Shown: in pieces, positions 1-9,184 of the stretch | Position numbering within the stretch: position 1 is the first letter of the stretch | Layout of the letters: every line of letters begins with the position of its first letter | Origin: Chryseosolibacter histidinae | GTDB lineage: Bacteria > Bacteroidota > Bacteroidia > Cytophagales > Cyclobacteriaceae | DNA length: 64,000 nucleotides | Direction: 5' to 3' | NCBI RefSeq assembly: GCF_018598225.1 | Contig: NZ_JAHESF010000034.1 | Location: 1 to 64,000 of the forward strand | Made by a program: the position numbers and the translations under genes | Notes under the pieces: generated by a model | Databases searched by the model: none | What the model saw: the letters and a program-made list of their open reading frames with translations, nothing else | Told to the model about the DNA's origin: nothing

Positions 1-62
1 CCTTACTCCTTACTCCTTACTCCTTACTCCTTACTCCTTACTCCTTACTCCTTACTCCTTTT
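1..62. repeat. Heptamer array, CCTTACT word, next to a stop codon
   Basis: About eight exact tandem copies of the 7-mer CCTTACT run from the window edge to the stop codon of the PD40 gene at 63. It is the most regular of the heptamer arrays in the window. Any inverted partner arm would lie to the left, outside the window. The array may continue off the edge. Confidence 0.95.
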
Positions 63-1292
63 TCACTGATACAACCTCACCTCTATCACTCCCCGCTGTG
101 TTTTTTCAATGTCGAACACCTGCTCCTCGTTCACCCGCGAAGGATCTATGCCCGACCGCCTCAGGTATTCATTGATGACCTTCAGGCGTTCCCTGCTCAC
201 CACGCTGTCTTCCTCCTCCTTTACCACAAGGTGGAATCTTAAATCCTTCTGCAGCATGAGCTTGTTCACGATGTAAAAGATCAGCTCCTTCTGGGCCGCG
301 GTAAGCAGCGACGACTTGTGGGGGAATACGAAATCGGCATTGACATTTTTGCCAACGATGCTGTTCCACTCGTCTGCTGTGACGTAACGCTGCCCCTGTG
401 CGAGAATGCTTTTACCCTGATGTACTTTGGCCTGATAGAGGTCTGCATACTGGCTCTCACGGTTGCTGGAAAAATAAGCGATGCTGTCGCCATAGATTGA
501 GAAATAAGCGTCAAACTTTTTAGAATTCACGCTGCTTCCGAGGTTCACCGGCACCGACCAGGTTTCCCATGAGTCGTAGAGGCGTTCGCTGTAAAAAATA
601 TCCGCGTCGCCCATTCCCTTGTGACCGTTGCTGGCAAAGTATAAACGTTTTTTGTCTGCCGAAAGAAAGGGCGAGATCTCATAACCTGAGGTATTGACAG
701 TAGCACCCAGGTTGCGCGGTTTACTCCATGCACCAGCAATATCTTTAACACTGAAATAGAGGTCTTCACTGCCCCGGCTGTCGGGTGCTTTCATGGAGAG
801 AAAGATCACATCCAGGTCTGGTGAAACATAAAATCCTATAAAATCAAAATTATCGATGCCGGGAATGTAGATCAGCTGCGGACGGCTCCAGCTATTCCCC
901 GTCCGTTTTGAGAAGTAGATACCGTTCATTTTGTGGAAGGGTGACGCATCCACAAAATACAGTGTGTTCCCATCCCTGCTCATGCCTATCGTCACATTGT
1001 TATTCCGGTTGTTGACAGACCCGAGGGCATTCGTCGCTTTTTTCCACGACCCGTTAACCCGCTCACTCACCCACACATCCTGCCCCGCGTATTCGCCACC
1101 TTCGTTGTTCTCGTACAACGCACGGCTGAAGTAAAGTTTTTTGCCATCGGGCGATAGCAGCGGCATGCCTTCTTCGGCCGAAGTGTTCACCGTGCCGGGC
1201 AGCCTGGTCACATCGTGGAACTCCAGGAGCTGAGCGAACACCAGTGACGAGCAGCAAAGCAAAAAACAACAGAGTACCGATGTCTTTACCAT
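63..1292 (-). CDS. PD40 beta-propeller protein with degenerate OmpA-like C-terminus (PorE-like)
   Basis: 409 residues. A signal peptide ends near VFAQ (about residue 21). Residues 40-290 carry PD40/WD40-like strands (LLSPDGKKLYFSR, PFLSADKKRLYFAS), the fold of T9SS lipoproteins such as PorE and of PD40-OmpA proteins. The last 90 residues have the spacing of an OmpA-like domain (VFPHKSSLLTAAQ, then RERLKVINEYLRRSGID). The usual GHTD peptidoglycan-binding segment is replaced by VVKEEED, so binding to peptidoglycan is doubtful. The start overlaps the PorP/SprF gene by 7 bp, so the two are probably translated together. With the giant adhesin upstream they form one surface-display unit. Family assignment is firm; the role as a periplasmic or outer-membrane T9SS accessory is inferred. 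Confidence 0.8.
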   Translation of the reverse strand: MVKTSVLCCFLLCCSSLVFAQLLEFHDVTRLPGTVNTSAEEGMPLLSPDGKKLYFSRALYENNEGGEYAGQDVWVSERVNGSWKKATNALGSVNNRNNNVTIGMSRDGNTLYFVDASPFHKMNGIYFSKRTGNSWSRPQLIYIPGIDNFDFIGFYVSPDLDVIFLSMKAPDSRGSEDLYFSVKDIAGAWSKPRNLGATVNTSGYEISPFLSADKKRLYFASNGHKGMGDADIFYSERLYDSWETWSVPVNLGSSVNSKKFDAYFSIYGDSIAYFSSNRESQYADLYQAKVHQGKSILAQGQRYVTADEWNSIVGKNVNADFVFPHKSSLLTAAQKELIFYIVNKLMLQKDLRFHLVVKEEEDSVVSRERLKVINEYLRRSGIDPSRVNEEQVFDIEKTQRGVIEVRLYQ

Positions 1293-2281
1293 ATATATTG
1301 CGTGAATTTTTTCAGGTTGTTCAGCCGCGCAGCCATCACTAGCTCGTGGCTTCCATCGTCGAACTTTCTGAAATCACCTACTGACATTTCAAAAGAATAG
1401 GTTGCCGTAAACGTATCGTTGATGTTGAAGCCCAGCATGACCACACCGCTCTTGATGTCGCGATACGTAAGGCCCAGGAGCACTTTGTTCTGGATGGATG
1501 CCTTTACACCATAGTCCACAACGAGGTCGTTGTTCATCTGCAGCAGCGCCAGGATGCTGGGTTTGAGCGTGATGTCTGCATTCACGGGAAACGCTATGCC
1601 TGCCTGCACCGACCCGCGGTAGAACGGATCTTCCATGGCCAGGTCGGAAGACTGAAGCGCGATGTTGACCAGTGGCAGATAGGAAACACCGATATAAAAA
1701 TTCTCCAGGTACAACAATGCACCCGCGCGAATGTTGAGATCAGTTTGTGCGCTGGAGCTTCTCAGCAGGTAATTGTAATATTCATCCGGATCGCGTACAT
1801 CCACGGAAGCAACATCCATCTTCCGGTTCTCCACCAGGGCCGAGAGTCCGAACGCAAGCCGCGACTTGCTGCTCAGCGGATAATTGAGCGAATAGCTCAT
1901 GCCCGCCCCTATCGATTTCAGAATGCCCACTTTCGATTGGAACACATTCACACCGAGTCCCTGGATCATACGTTTCGACCGCGGGAGCTGCTCCGTACGC
2001 GTGGCTGCCAGACTGCTTAGGCGTTGTGAATTATACATAAGGTCCAGCGGATGTTTGATGCGTTTCTGGTACGAGAGGTTGATGAACTTGGGAGCGTATT
2101 TCCCAAAGCCCGACCATTGATGGCGGTAGCTCAGCTTCAGGTCGTCGTAGTTCTCCACGCCGGTAAAGGCAGGGTTGAACAATGACATGAACTGGAATGC
2201 CTGCGAGTTGTTGGGCACGTACTGCGCATAGAGCGTGGTGGACATGATGGCAAGCGCTATGCCTGATAAAAGTTTCTTCAT
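1286..2281 (-). CDS. Type IX secretion system membrane protein, PorP/SprF family
   Basis: 331 residues with a signal peptide ending near LYAQ. The family signature NPAFTGVENYDDLKLSYRHQW lies near residues 37-57, followed by alternating beta strands of an outer-membrane barrel. PorP/SprF proteins are barrels needed for export or surface attachment of partner cargo, classically SprF for the adhesin SprB. The gene lies 3 bp downstream of the giant adhesin, whose C-terminal domain belongs to the class that depends on such a partner. It overlaps the following PD40 gene. A dedicated export partner for that adhesin is the most likely role. The family is certain; the pairing is inferred from gene order. 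Confidence 0.9.
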   Translation of the reverse strand: MKKLLSGIALAIMSTTLYAQYVPNNSQAFQFMSLFNPAFTGVENYDDLKLSYRHQWSGFGKYAPKFINLSYQKRIKHPLDLMYNSQRLSSLAATRTEQLPRSKRMIQGLGVNVFQSKVGILKSIGAGMSYSLNYPLSSKSRLAFGLSALVENRKMDVASVDVRDPDEYYNYLLRSSSAQTDLNIRAGALLYLENFYIGVSYLPLVNIALQSSDLAMEDPFYRGSVQAGIAFPVNADITLKPSILALLQMNNDLVVDYGVKASIQNKVLLGLTYRDIKSGVVMLGFNINDTFTATYSFEMSVGDFRKFDDGSHELVMAARLNNLKKFTQYIW

Positions 2282-2284
2282 AGT

Positions 2285-5200
2285 TCAGCGTAAAATCGTA
2301 ACAATTCCTTTGTAGGTCTTTTTACTTCTCAGGTTCAGGTCAATGGAATAGAAATAAGTGTCAGCGGGCAACAGTTCTCCGTTGAGGGTGCCATCCCACG
2401 TACGGTTGAAACCCTCTGCGAAAAACACCTGTACCCCGCGCTTGTTGTACACTTTGATCACGGCTTTCGTCAGCTGTTCCAGGCCACCCGGGCGCGTGAT
2501 CACCCAGGTATCGTTGGCATTGTCTCCGTTGGGTGTGAACCCTGAAGGGATCTCGAGCTCGATGAAAGTATACTGCATCCTGATGGTGCGTTCGCGGGTC
2601 TCGCCCCACACTTTTCCATCGTGCAGGGTGAAAAAGACCGTTTTCAATTCCAGCGTGGGGTCCAGTGTATTGAGGTGATTGTAACGGATGGAGCGTATAG
2701 CCTGCTCGTATTCCTCTATGGGTGCCAAACCGGTGAGCGAAAGTTTTCCGGCCTGGAAGTCATAAAAGCCTTTGATGTTCGGCGTATTTTCAAACAACAG
2801 CATATCGAGATCAGGGCGGTAGTTTTGCGTTCTGAAACCTATTTCGGCACGGGCAAGCGAATCGTCGTCCGGATCGTCGGCATCAAACAACGAGGTGATG
2901 AAGGCAGGCTCACCGTTCACTTCATATTGCAGGCTGTCGGTCTCCAGGGTGATGGACGGACCGTCATTTACCGGAAGCACATCGATGTTCACAGGCGCCG
3001 CGGCAGCGCTGAAGTGATAGGCATCGCCCGCCTTCCAATAAAACGCATCGAGGCCTGCGTAGTTAAGACCCGGCTCATAAACGAGCGAGCCCACCGATGC
3101 TGCCGCGATCGTGTCTCCCGCTTTCAATTCACGCCCTGCCAGGAGCAACCTGCCGAATCCGGGTTTCTGAGTCACCAGCATGGCTGAAAACGGATGATGG
3201 TCAATATCGGCGTAAAGGCTTGTGATCTGTTGCGACTGAAATGCATAGGCCTGATCTTCCTGAACGCTGACCGCCAGTGGTGCTGTCAGCGGCCTGTTAT
3301 TCACGATCAATGAATATTGCTGTTCAACGGTAGCGCCTCCGTCTGTTACCACGATCTTCACGGGTGTTGTGCCCGCGGCGGAAGATGGTGGTATCCCGCT
3401 CAGCTTTGCCTTGCCGTTCCCTAAACCGGTGAGCGAGGCCCATGCCGGTTTTACGGGTGCGGAAAAAGGCAATGCATTACTTTCCACATCGCTGATCTCG
3501 GCAACGTATTCGTACAGTTCATTCACAGCGGCCACCGTCACTGGTGTTGAGGTGAATACAGGCGGATCGTTCACGGGTTGAATCGTGAAAGTGAACGTGC
3601 GCGATATCGTGTTAACGCTGGGCGCTACTGATGACCCGTTGTCAGTGACCTTTACGGTGATGCTGGCCGTGCCAAATGCATTGGGCTTTGATTTCACCTG
3701 CAATGTTCCGGTCCCACCCGGGCTTGTGTACAATACTTCGAGCACCTCGAACAGCTCGGGTTTATCCGTGAATACACCGATGGTGAGTGGCTGATTCTCG
3801 CCAGCCCCGGCCGTGATGCCGCGCAGGGAAATACTTTGCAGGGGAGCGTCTTCAGGAATGGTGTAGCTTGTGATGGCATCCAATGTGGGCGCGCTGTTGA
3901 TCTCCACGATCTCTACCTGGAACGACGCTGAGTAGGAATTCTGGTTCGGGGCCACATTTGAGCCGTTGTCGATGGCAATGACTGTAATGGTCACCGTGCC
4001 CGAAGTGTTGGCCACAGGCTTGTACACCAGCGTGGCCGTGGTGGATCCGGGTGAATAGTTGATCACCGGATCGGGGATCACCGATGTGTTGCCTGACGTA
4101 GCGATGAACGTGAGCTGCTGATCATTTTCTCCCGGCCCTTTGGAAATTCCGGTGATCGCCACCGTGGCAGAAACGGTGTTCTCCGGAATGCGCTGGCCCG
4201 CGATGGCACTGAAACCCGGTGGGTCGTTGACCTGGTTCACCTGGATCTGCAGATTGAACGTAGGGCTGTTGTTGACTCCGTCATTCACCCTGACAGGCAC
4301 CACGAGCTGCCCTGCAAAATTGAGCGCAGGTGTGATCGTTGTTCCAGATACAGTGAAGTTGGCACCGGAAGCTACCAGCAGCGTAAAACCCGAAGGGTAA
4401 GGGTTATCGGGGTCTGTAACAGTCAGGTGCTCCAGTCCCAGCGTGAATGCCTGCTCTTCATTGATGCTGAGCGCCGCCTGGCCTGTGATCACAGGAGGAT
4501 CGTTCGTATCTCCTACCTGGATCTGAAAAACAAAAAGCGGGCTCGAGGTACTTCCATCGCTCACCGTTACACCTACGTTGAGGGTTCCGGTGTAATCCAG
4601 TGCGGGAGTCACCGTTGTGCCGGAAACTGTATAGTGGTCACCAGGCGAGACACTCAACGTAAAGCCTGAGGGATACGGGCTGTCATTATCCATCACAACG
4701 AGGTGGCTGAGCTGGATGGTGACCGGTACATCTTCCTGCGTGCTCAGGGGAAGCTGGCCCGTGATCACAGGGGTATCGTTCACCGGCGTGACGGCAATCT
4801 GCAGCTGGAAAACATTGCTGTTCAGGGCGCCATCGTTCACCTGAACGGGTACGGTTAATGTTCCTTGAAAATTCGGTAATGGTGTAATCGTCGTTCCCGA
4901 CAAGGAGTAGTTAGCGCCGGGTGATACCAGCAACGTAAATCCGGCAGGCCACGCGTTGTCAGGATCGGTCACTACCAGGTGCTGAAGCTCGAGCAGCAGA
5001 GACTGATCTTCCATTGTGCTCAGTGGCTGCTGGCCAGTGATCTGCGGCGCATCGTTCACGGGCATCACCGATACCTGTACCGGAAAAGGTGCACTGTCAC
5101 TCGCACCATCGTTCACCACCACACTGACGCTCAGTGTCCCGGTAAAGTTCTGAGCCGGTGTAATTGTGTTGCCCGAAACAGAATAACCGGTACCCGGCAA

Positions 5201-6952
5201 AACCGTGAGGCTAAATCCCGCGGGATAACTATTGTCTGTATCGGTTACAGTAAGGTTTGACAACAACATTGTAAACTGGTTATCTTCATTTACAGACAAA
5301 GCACTCTGCCCGGTGATCACGGGCGGATCATTCACGGGGCTCACCGTAACCTGTGCGTTAAAAACGGCGCTGCTGGCTGTGCCGTCGCTGACGGATACCC
5401 CTACCGATAGTGTTCCGCTGAATCCCGGAGCTGGCGTAATGGTAGTACCGGATACCGTGTAGCTCTGGCCCGGCAACACAGACAATGTGAAGCCCGCCGG
5501 GTAAGGGTTGTCAGCATCGGTTACTGTAAAATGAGACAGGTCGAGCTGAAGCGGCTGGTTCTCCGCTGTTGCCAGCTGCGCTTGTGCCGTGATCACCGGC
5601 ACATCGTTGATAGCGTTGACAGAGACCTGAAGATTGAAGGGCGCACTGCTGCTGGTGCCATCGTTAACTGTGACCGGTACTGAAAGCGGACCGGAATAGT
5701 TGCCGGCAGGCGTGATCGTAGTGCCCGAAACCGTATAGTTCGGCCCGGCCCCCAGCGTAATGGTGAAACCGTCAGGATAAGTATTGTCGTTATCGGTAAC
5801 CTGAAGGTTTGAAAATATAATGGTGAGACTGTTGTCTTCATCAACGCTCAACGGAGACTGGCCCGTGATCTGAGGTGGATCGTTTGTTCCTGACACGAGG
5901 ATGCTGAGCGAAAAAGTATTGCTGGTTGCCTGTCCGTCGCTGACGGTCACTGGCACGGTAAGCGTACCGGTGAAATCAGCCGCGGGGGTTACGGTAGTTC
6001 CGGATACGGTATAACCTGACCCTGCAGTAAGTGTAAGTGAAAATCCGTTGGGGTATGTGTTGTCAGGGTCAGTCACCAGGAGGTGATTCGTCTGGATGGT
6101 GATGGGCTGATCCTCTCCTGTGGTGAGCGGGTTGGGTTGCTGACCGGTGATGACAGGTGCATCGTTAGATGGCGTCACGGCAATTTGTACGTTGAAGATG
6201 TTGCTGTTGTTCTCTCCGTCACTGACCGTCACTGGAACAGACAGCGTGCCTGAAAAATTGGCGCCCGGCGTCACCGTTGTGCCTGACACGGTATAATTGG
6301 AGCCTGCCTGCACCTGAAGTGTAAATCCATTGGGGTAATTACTATCGGAGTCAGTGACCACCAGGTTATTCAACGACAGGGTAATGGGCTGATCTTCATC
6401 GGTTGTCAGCGGATTGGGATTCTGCCCTGTGATCACAGGCGGGTCACTGGCAGCATCGGTGACCGTAATGGAGAGTGTGGCAGGTTTGGATGTTTCTCCT
6501 TTTTTATTGTTGACGGTATACTCGATCGATGAGACACCTGTAAAGTCCGGAGCAGGAACATAGGTTACATCGCCTGAATCGTTCACGGTGTAATCTCCTT
6601 TGGGCGTGTTGCGCGTTTTGTCTATCTCATGCGTTGGCGGATCCAGATCCACCGTGCTGGCGTCGATCTCGTCGTCATTTTTATTTTCTTCTTCATCGTT
6701 ATCGTCATCATCACCTTCTCCTTTGCCATCGTTCGCAAGAACGTTGATGGTCACGGGCGTTCCCTTCATGGTGGTGGCGTGATCGTCGTGTGTGGAAGGT
6801 TTTTTAGCCCCGTCATCGCCCGTTCCCGGAACAGGTTGTTCATCGCTCATCGCTCCGCTGATGCGGGCGTGCGTAGCATAAATTCCCGCGTGGCATAAAA
6901 TTGTTACTATACCTGATACAAGGCAAAAAAACACAAATCGCTTCAACTGCAT
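2285..6952 (-). CDS. Giant SprB-like repeat adhesin with gliding-associated C-terminal domain
   Basis: 1555 residues from the ATG at 6952. That start gives a clean signal peptide (MQLKRFVFFCLVSGIV). An in-frame ATG at 7042 would put 30 polar residues before it and overlap the divergent glycosyltransferase start. After the signal comes an acidic linker (GEGDDDDNDEEENKNDDE). Eight similar repeats of about 94 residues follow (coding about 4215-6445), each with VITGQ, an EDQ turn, TDxDNxYPxGF, YTVSGTTxTP and a VNDG strand, the pattern of bacterial cadherin/Ig-like adhesins. Several more diverged domains lead to the C-terminal domain (IPSGFTPNGDNANDTW to the end), the CHU_C type of T9SS sorting domain. 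The product is probably displayed on the cell surface for adhesion or gliding. PorP/SprF and PD40 genes follow directly. Confidence 0.92.
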   Translation of the reverse strand: MQLKRFVFFCLVSGIVTILCHAGIYATHARISGAMSDEQPVPGTGDDGAKKPSTHDDHATTMKGTPVTINVLANDGKGEGDDDDNDEEENKNDDEIDASTVDLDPPTHEIDKTRNTPKGDYTVNDSGDVTYVPAPDFTGVSSIEYTVNNKKGETSKPATLSITVTDAASDPPVITGQNPNPLTTDEDQPITLSLNNLVVTDSDSNYPNGFTLQVQAGSNYTVSGTTVTPGANFSGTLSVPVTVSDGENNSNIFNVQIAVTPSNDAPVITGQQPNPLTTGEDQPITIQTNHLLVTDPDNTYPNGFSLTLTAGSGYTVSGTTVTPAADFTGTLTVPVTVSDGQATSNTFSLSILVSGTNDPPQITGQSPLSVDEDNSLTIIFSNLQVTDNDNTYPDGFTITLGAGPNYTVSGTTITPAGNYSGPLSVPVTVNDGTSSSAPFNLQVSVNAINDVPVITAQAQLATAENQPLQLDLSHFTVTDADNPYPAGFTLSVLPGQSYTVSGTTITPAPGFSGTLSVGVSVSDGTASSAVFNAQVTVSPVNDPPVITGQSALSVNEDNQFTMLLSNLTVTDTDNSYPAGFSLTVLPGTGYSVSGNTITPAQNFTGTLSVSVVVNDGASDSAPFPVQVSVMPVNDAPQITGQQPLSTMEDQSLLLELQHLVVTDPDNAWPAGFTLLVSPGANYSLSGTTITPLPNFQGTLTVPVQVNDGALNSNVFQLQIAVTPVNDTPVITGQLPLSTQEDVPVTIQLSHLVVMDNDSPYPSGFTLSVSPGDHYTVSGTTVTPALDYTGTLNVGVTVSDGSTSSPLFVFQIQVGDTNDPPVITGQAALSINEEQAFTLGLEHLTVTDPDNPYPSGFTLLVASGANFTVSGTTITPALNFAGQLVVPVRVNDGVNNSPTFNLQIQVNQVNDPPGFSAIAGQRIPENTVSATVAITGISKGPGENDQQLTFIATSGNTSVIPDPVINYSPGSTTATLVYKPVANTSGTVTITVIAIDNGSNVAPNQNSYSASFQVEIVEINSAPTLDAITSYTIPEDAPLQSISLRGITAGAGENQPLTIGVFTDKPELFEVLEVLYTSPGGTGTLQVKSKPNAFGTASITVKVTDNGSSVAPSVNTISRTFTFTIQPVNDPPVFTSTPVTVAAVNELYEYVAEISDVESNALPFSAPVKPAWASLTGLGNGKAKLSGIPPSSAAGTTPVKIVVTDGGATVEQQYSLIVNNRPLTAPLAVSVQEDQAYAFQSQQITSLYADIDHHPFSAMLVTQKPGFGRLLLAGRELKAGDTIAAASVGSLVYEPGLNYAGLDAFYWKAGDAYHFSAAAAPVNIDVLPVNDGPSITLETDSLQYEVNGEPAFITSLFDADDPDDDSLARAEIGFRTQNYRPDLDMLLFENTPNIKGFYDFQAGKLSLTGLAPIEEYEQAIRSIRYNHLNTLDPTLELKTVFFTLHDGKVWGETRERTIRMQYTFIELEIPSGFTPNGDNANDTWVITRPGGLEQLTKAVIKVYNKRGVQVFFAEGFNRTWDGTLNGELLPADTYFYSIDLNLRSKKTYKGIVTILR

Positions 6953-7040
6953 ATTATCGACCCAAGACAGATAAAAATCACTCACACAATAACCCTGATA
7001 GTCTGATGTTACATTTTTTCCACAGTTCAATTTCAATCTC

Positions 7041-8240
7041 ATGACCTCACCCGCACTTTATCTTTTCTGGACCGGTTTAGCCACTATTGTTTACACTTAC
7101 ATTGGATATGGATTGGTGATCTTTATCCTGTCAAAACTGAAGGGCCGTCAGAAAGCGCCTGCTGCTCAGCACGAAAGTCAGTTGCCTGAAGTCACTATTC
7201 TGATTGCTGCTTATAATGAAGAACAATTTATCGAGGACAAGATCCGGAACACTTTAGCCTTACACTATCCAAAGGATAAGTTATCGGTGTTCATCGTTAC
7301 AGATGGGTCTACCGATAGCTCCCCGGAGATCGTAAAAAAATTTCATGCCGTAAAGCTGTTTCACGAACCCCAACGCCGGGGAAAGATCCATGCTGTAAAC
7401 AGGGTGATGAAAGCAGTGAAAACACCCTTTGTCATCTTCTGTGATGCCAACACACAGCTGAACAGTGACGCGGTGATGAACATTATGAGGCATTACCAGG
7501 ACAGCACCGTGGGAGGTGTGGCTGGCGAAAAACGGATCTTTAAAAAGGATGAAGACAATGCCTCGGGCGCAGGCGAAGGCCTGTATTGGAAATACGAGTC
7601 GTTCCTGAAGAAAAAAGATTCCGAAGTGTATTCTGTTGTAGGTGCCGCGGGCGAATTGTTCTCCGTGCGCACCGCCTTGTACGAGGAGCCTGACGAAACC
7701 ATGATCATCGAAGACTTTTACCTGTCGCTCAGCATTGCCGCGCGGGGATACCGTTTTGTCTATGAACCGGAAGCTTACGCCATTGAAACGGCTTCGGCTT
7801 CGGTAAAGGAAGAGTGGAAGCGTAAAGTGAGGATCTGCGCGGGAGGTTTTCAGGCCATGGGCAGGCTGAAGACCTTGCTGAACCCTTTCCGGCATGGGAT
7901 GCTGAGCTTTCAGTACATTTCACACCGTGTGCTGCGCTGGACGCTGGCCCCGCTGTTTCTTCCCCTTGTTTTTCTGAGCAGTTTCTGGCTTGCGCTGGAG
8001 GGTTCCTGGTTCTATATGGCTGCATTGGCCGCCCAGCTGGGATTTTACGGGCTCGCCGCGCTGGGATATGCGTTCAGAGATAAGGATGTGTCCATCAAGG
8101 GATTTTTTGTGCCCTACTATTTTATGGTGATGAACCTTTCGGTGTATGCAGGCTTTGTTCGGTACCTGAAAGGGCAGCAAACCGTTGTCTGGGAGAAGGC
8201 CCAACGCGCCTCCATGAGCCCGCAATCGGTCAAATCCTGA
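7041..8240 (+). CDS. Membrane glycosyltransferase, family 2
   Basis: 399 residues. An N-terminal membrane segment (about 7-32) precedes a GT-A domain beginning LPEVTILIAAYNEEQFIEDKI. Nucleotide- and metal-site features are visible: IVTDGSTDSS, the acidic FCDANTQL, and a late basic KRKVR near residue 260. Three or so hydrophobic segments close the protein (about 300-375). This is the layout of processive or lipid-linked GT2 enzymes that add sugars at the inner membrane for polysaccharides. The acceptor cannot be told from sequence. It stands alone, divergent from the adhesin gene, with 88 bp between the two chosen starts. Confidence 0.88.
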   Translation: MTSPALYLFWTGLATIVYTYIGYGLVIFILSKLKGRQKAPAAQHESQLPEVTILIAAYNEEQFIEDKIRNTLALHYPKDKLSVFIVTDGSTDSSPEIVKKFHAVKLFHEPQRRGKIHAVNRVMKAVKTPFVIFCDANTQLNSDAVMNIMRHYQDSTVGGVAGEKRIFKKDEDNASGAGEGLYWKYESFLKKKDSEVYSVVGAAGELFSVRTALYEEPDETMIIEDFYLSLSIAARGYRFVYEPEAYAIETASASVKEEWKRKVRICAGGFQAMGRLKTLLNPFRHGMLSFQYISHRVLRWTLAPLFLPLVFLSSFWLALEGSWFYMAALAAQLGFYGLAALGYAFRDKDVSIKGFFVPYYFMVMNLSVYAGFVRYLKGQQTVVWEKAQRASMSPQSVKS

Positions 8241-8262
8241 AAAATCTTTCTTCCGGCCAGTT

Positions 8263-8292
8263 TTTGAGGTTTGGGGTAACTCATTTATTTTG
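8263..8292 (+). promoter_or_regulatory. Candidate Bacteroidota promoter for the YebC-family gene
   Basis: A TTTG (8263-8266) is followed after 18 bp by TTATTTTG (8285-8292), seven of eight matches to the Bacteroidota -7 box TAnnTTTG. Transcription would start about 15 bp before the ATG at 8313. This is pattern matching only. Confidence 0.4.
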
Positions 8293-8312
8293 CGGCCCTT
8301 AACCATCAGCCC

Positions 8313-9020
8313 ATGGGACGCATATTTGAAAAACGGAAACACAAGATGTTCGCACGCTTTGACCGCATGGCCAAGGCATTTACCCGCATTGGCAAGGACA
8401 TCGCCATCGCAGTAAAGCAGGGAGGCCCCCTTCCCGAGAACAATCCCAAGTTGCGGATGGCCATCCAGAACGCCAAAGGCGCCAACATGCCCAAAGACCG
8501 GGTAGAGGCTGCCATCAAGCGGGCATCATCCAAGGAAGAGAAAGATTTTCAGGAAGTTACATACGAGGGTTACGCCTCCCACGGCGTGCCCATTATTGTA
8601 GAGTGTGCCACCGATAACCCAACCCGCACGGTTGCCAATATCCGTCTCCATTTCTCCAAGAACGGTGGCAGCATGGGCAACTCAGGCTCCGTAGCCTTTA
8701 TGTTTGAGCGCCGCGGTGTTTTCAAATTCGATCCCGCCAAGCTGAACCTCGACGAGTTCGAGCTGGACCTTATCGATGCTGGTGCCGAAGACATTGAAAA
8801 GAGCGATGAAGAGATCGTGGTGTATACCAAGTTCACCGAATTTGGCCACATGCAGAAATTCCTGGAATCGAAGAACCTGGAAGCCAAGAGCTCCGAGCTT
8901 CAGTACATTCCCACCACCACCAAAGAGCTCAGTGAAGCCGAACAGGATGAAGTGCTAAAGCTCGTGGAAGTGCTGGAAGGCGATGATGACGTGCAGAACG
9001 TTTATCATAACCTTGCTTAA
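8313..9020 (+). CDS. YebC/PmpR-family regulator or translation factor
   Basis: 235 residues, full length for the family. The N-terminus (MGRIFEKRKHKMFARFDRMAKAF) is a Bacteroidota version of the usual start that ends in KAKxDAxRgKxFtki. It is followed by the helical region KGANMPKDRVEAAIKRASSKE and the signature YEGYASHGVPIIVECATDN at about residues 85-104. Family members bind DNA as regulators or, in recent work on YebC, help ribosomes with proline-rich stretches. Which applies here cannot be read from the sequence. It is monocistronic and is followed by a heptamer palindrome in place of a classic terminator. Confidence 0.93.
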   Translation: MGRIFEKRKHKMFARFDRMAKAFTRIGKDIAIAVKQGGPLPENNPKLRMAIQNAKGANMPKDRVEAAIKRASSKEEKDFQEVTYEGYASHGVPIIVECATDNPTRTVANIRLHFSKNGGSMGNSGSVAFMFERRGVFKFDPAKLNLDEFELDLIDAGAEDIEKSDEEIVVYTKFTEFGHMQKFLESKNLEAKSSELQYIPTTTKELSEAEQDEVLKLVEVLEGDDDVQNVYHNLA

Positions 9021-9050
9021 ATAGAAGGTATTAGGCAAAGGACCGTAGGC

Positions 9051-9184
9051 AATGGTCCATAGTCGATAGTCCATGGTCCGTAGACACGTCGTGTAAACTT
9101 GATAGCGTAGGCTCCGACCGTGAATGTTCAGTCGTACCTGCCATGGACCATCGACCATGGACCATCGACCATGGACTATGGACC
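9051..9184. repeat. Heptamer palindrome, GTCCATG/GTCGATA words
   Basis: Left arm 9051-9084 reads GGTCCAT, AGTCGAT, AGTCCAT, GGTCCGT. Right arm 9139-9184 is the inverted form (CCATGGA, CCATCGA alternating, then CTATGGA) with an unbroken 7-nt period. About 55 bp separate the arms. The right arm begins after CTGCC and ends at the stop codon of the histidine kinase (9185). It fills the gap between convergent genes. Confidence 0.93.

Noticed and set aside
1-62. CRISPR-like tandem array at the left edge
   Set aside because: The 7-bp units have no spacers between them and no cas genes are present. It is a heptamer array.
6953-7042. Extended N-terminus of the giant adhesin
   Set aside because: The added 30 residues are not signal-like and the start would overlap the glycosyltransferase ATG. 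The signal peptide begins at the ATG at 6952.
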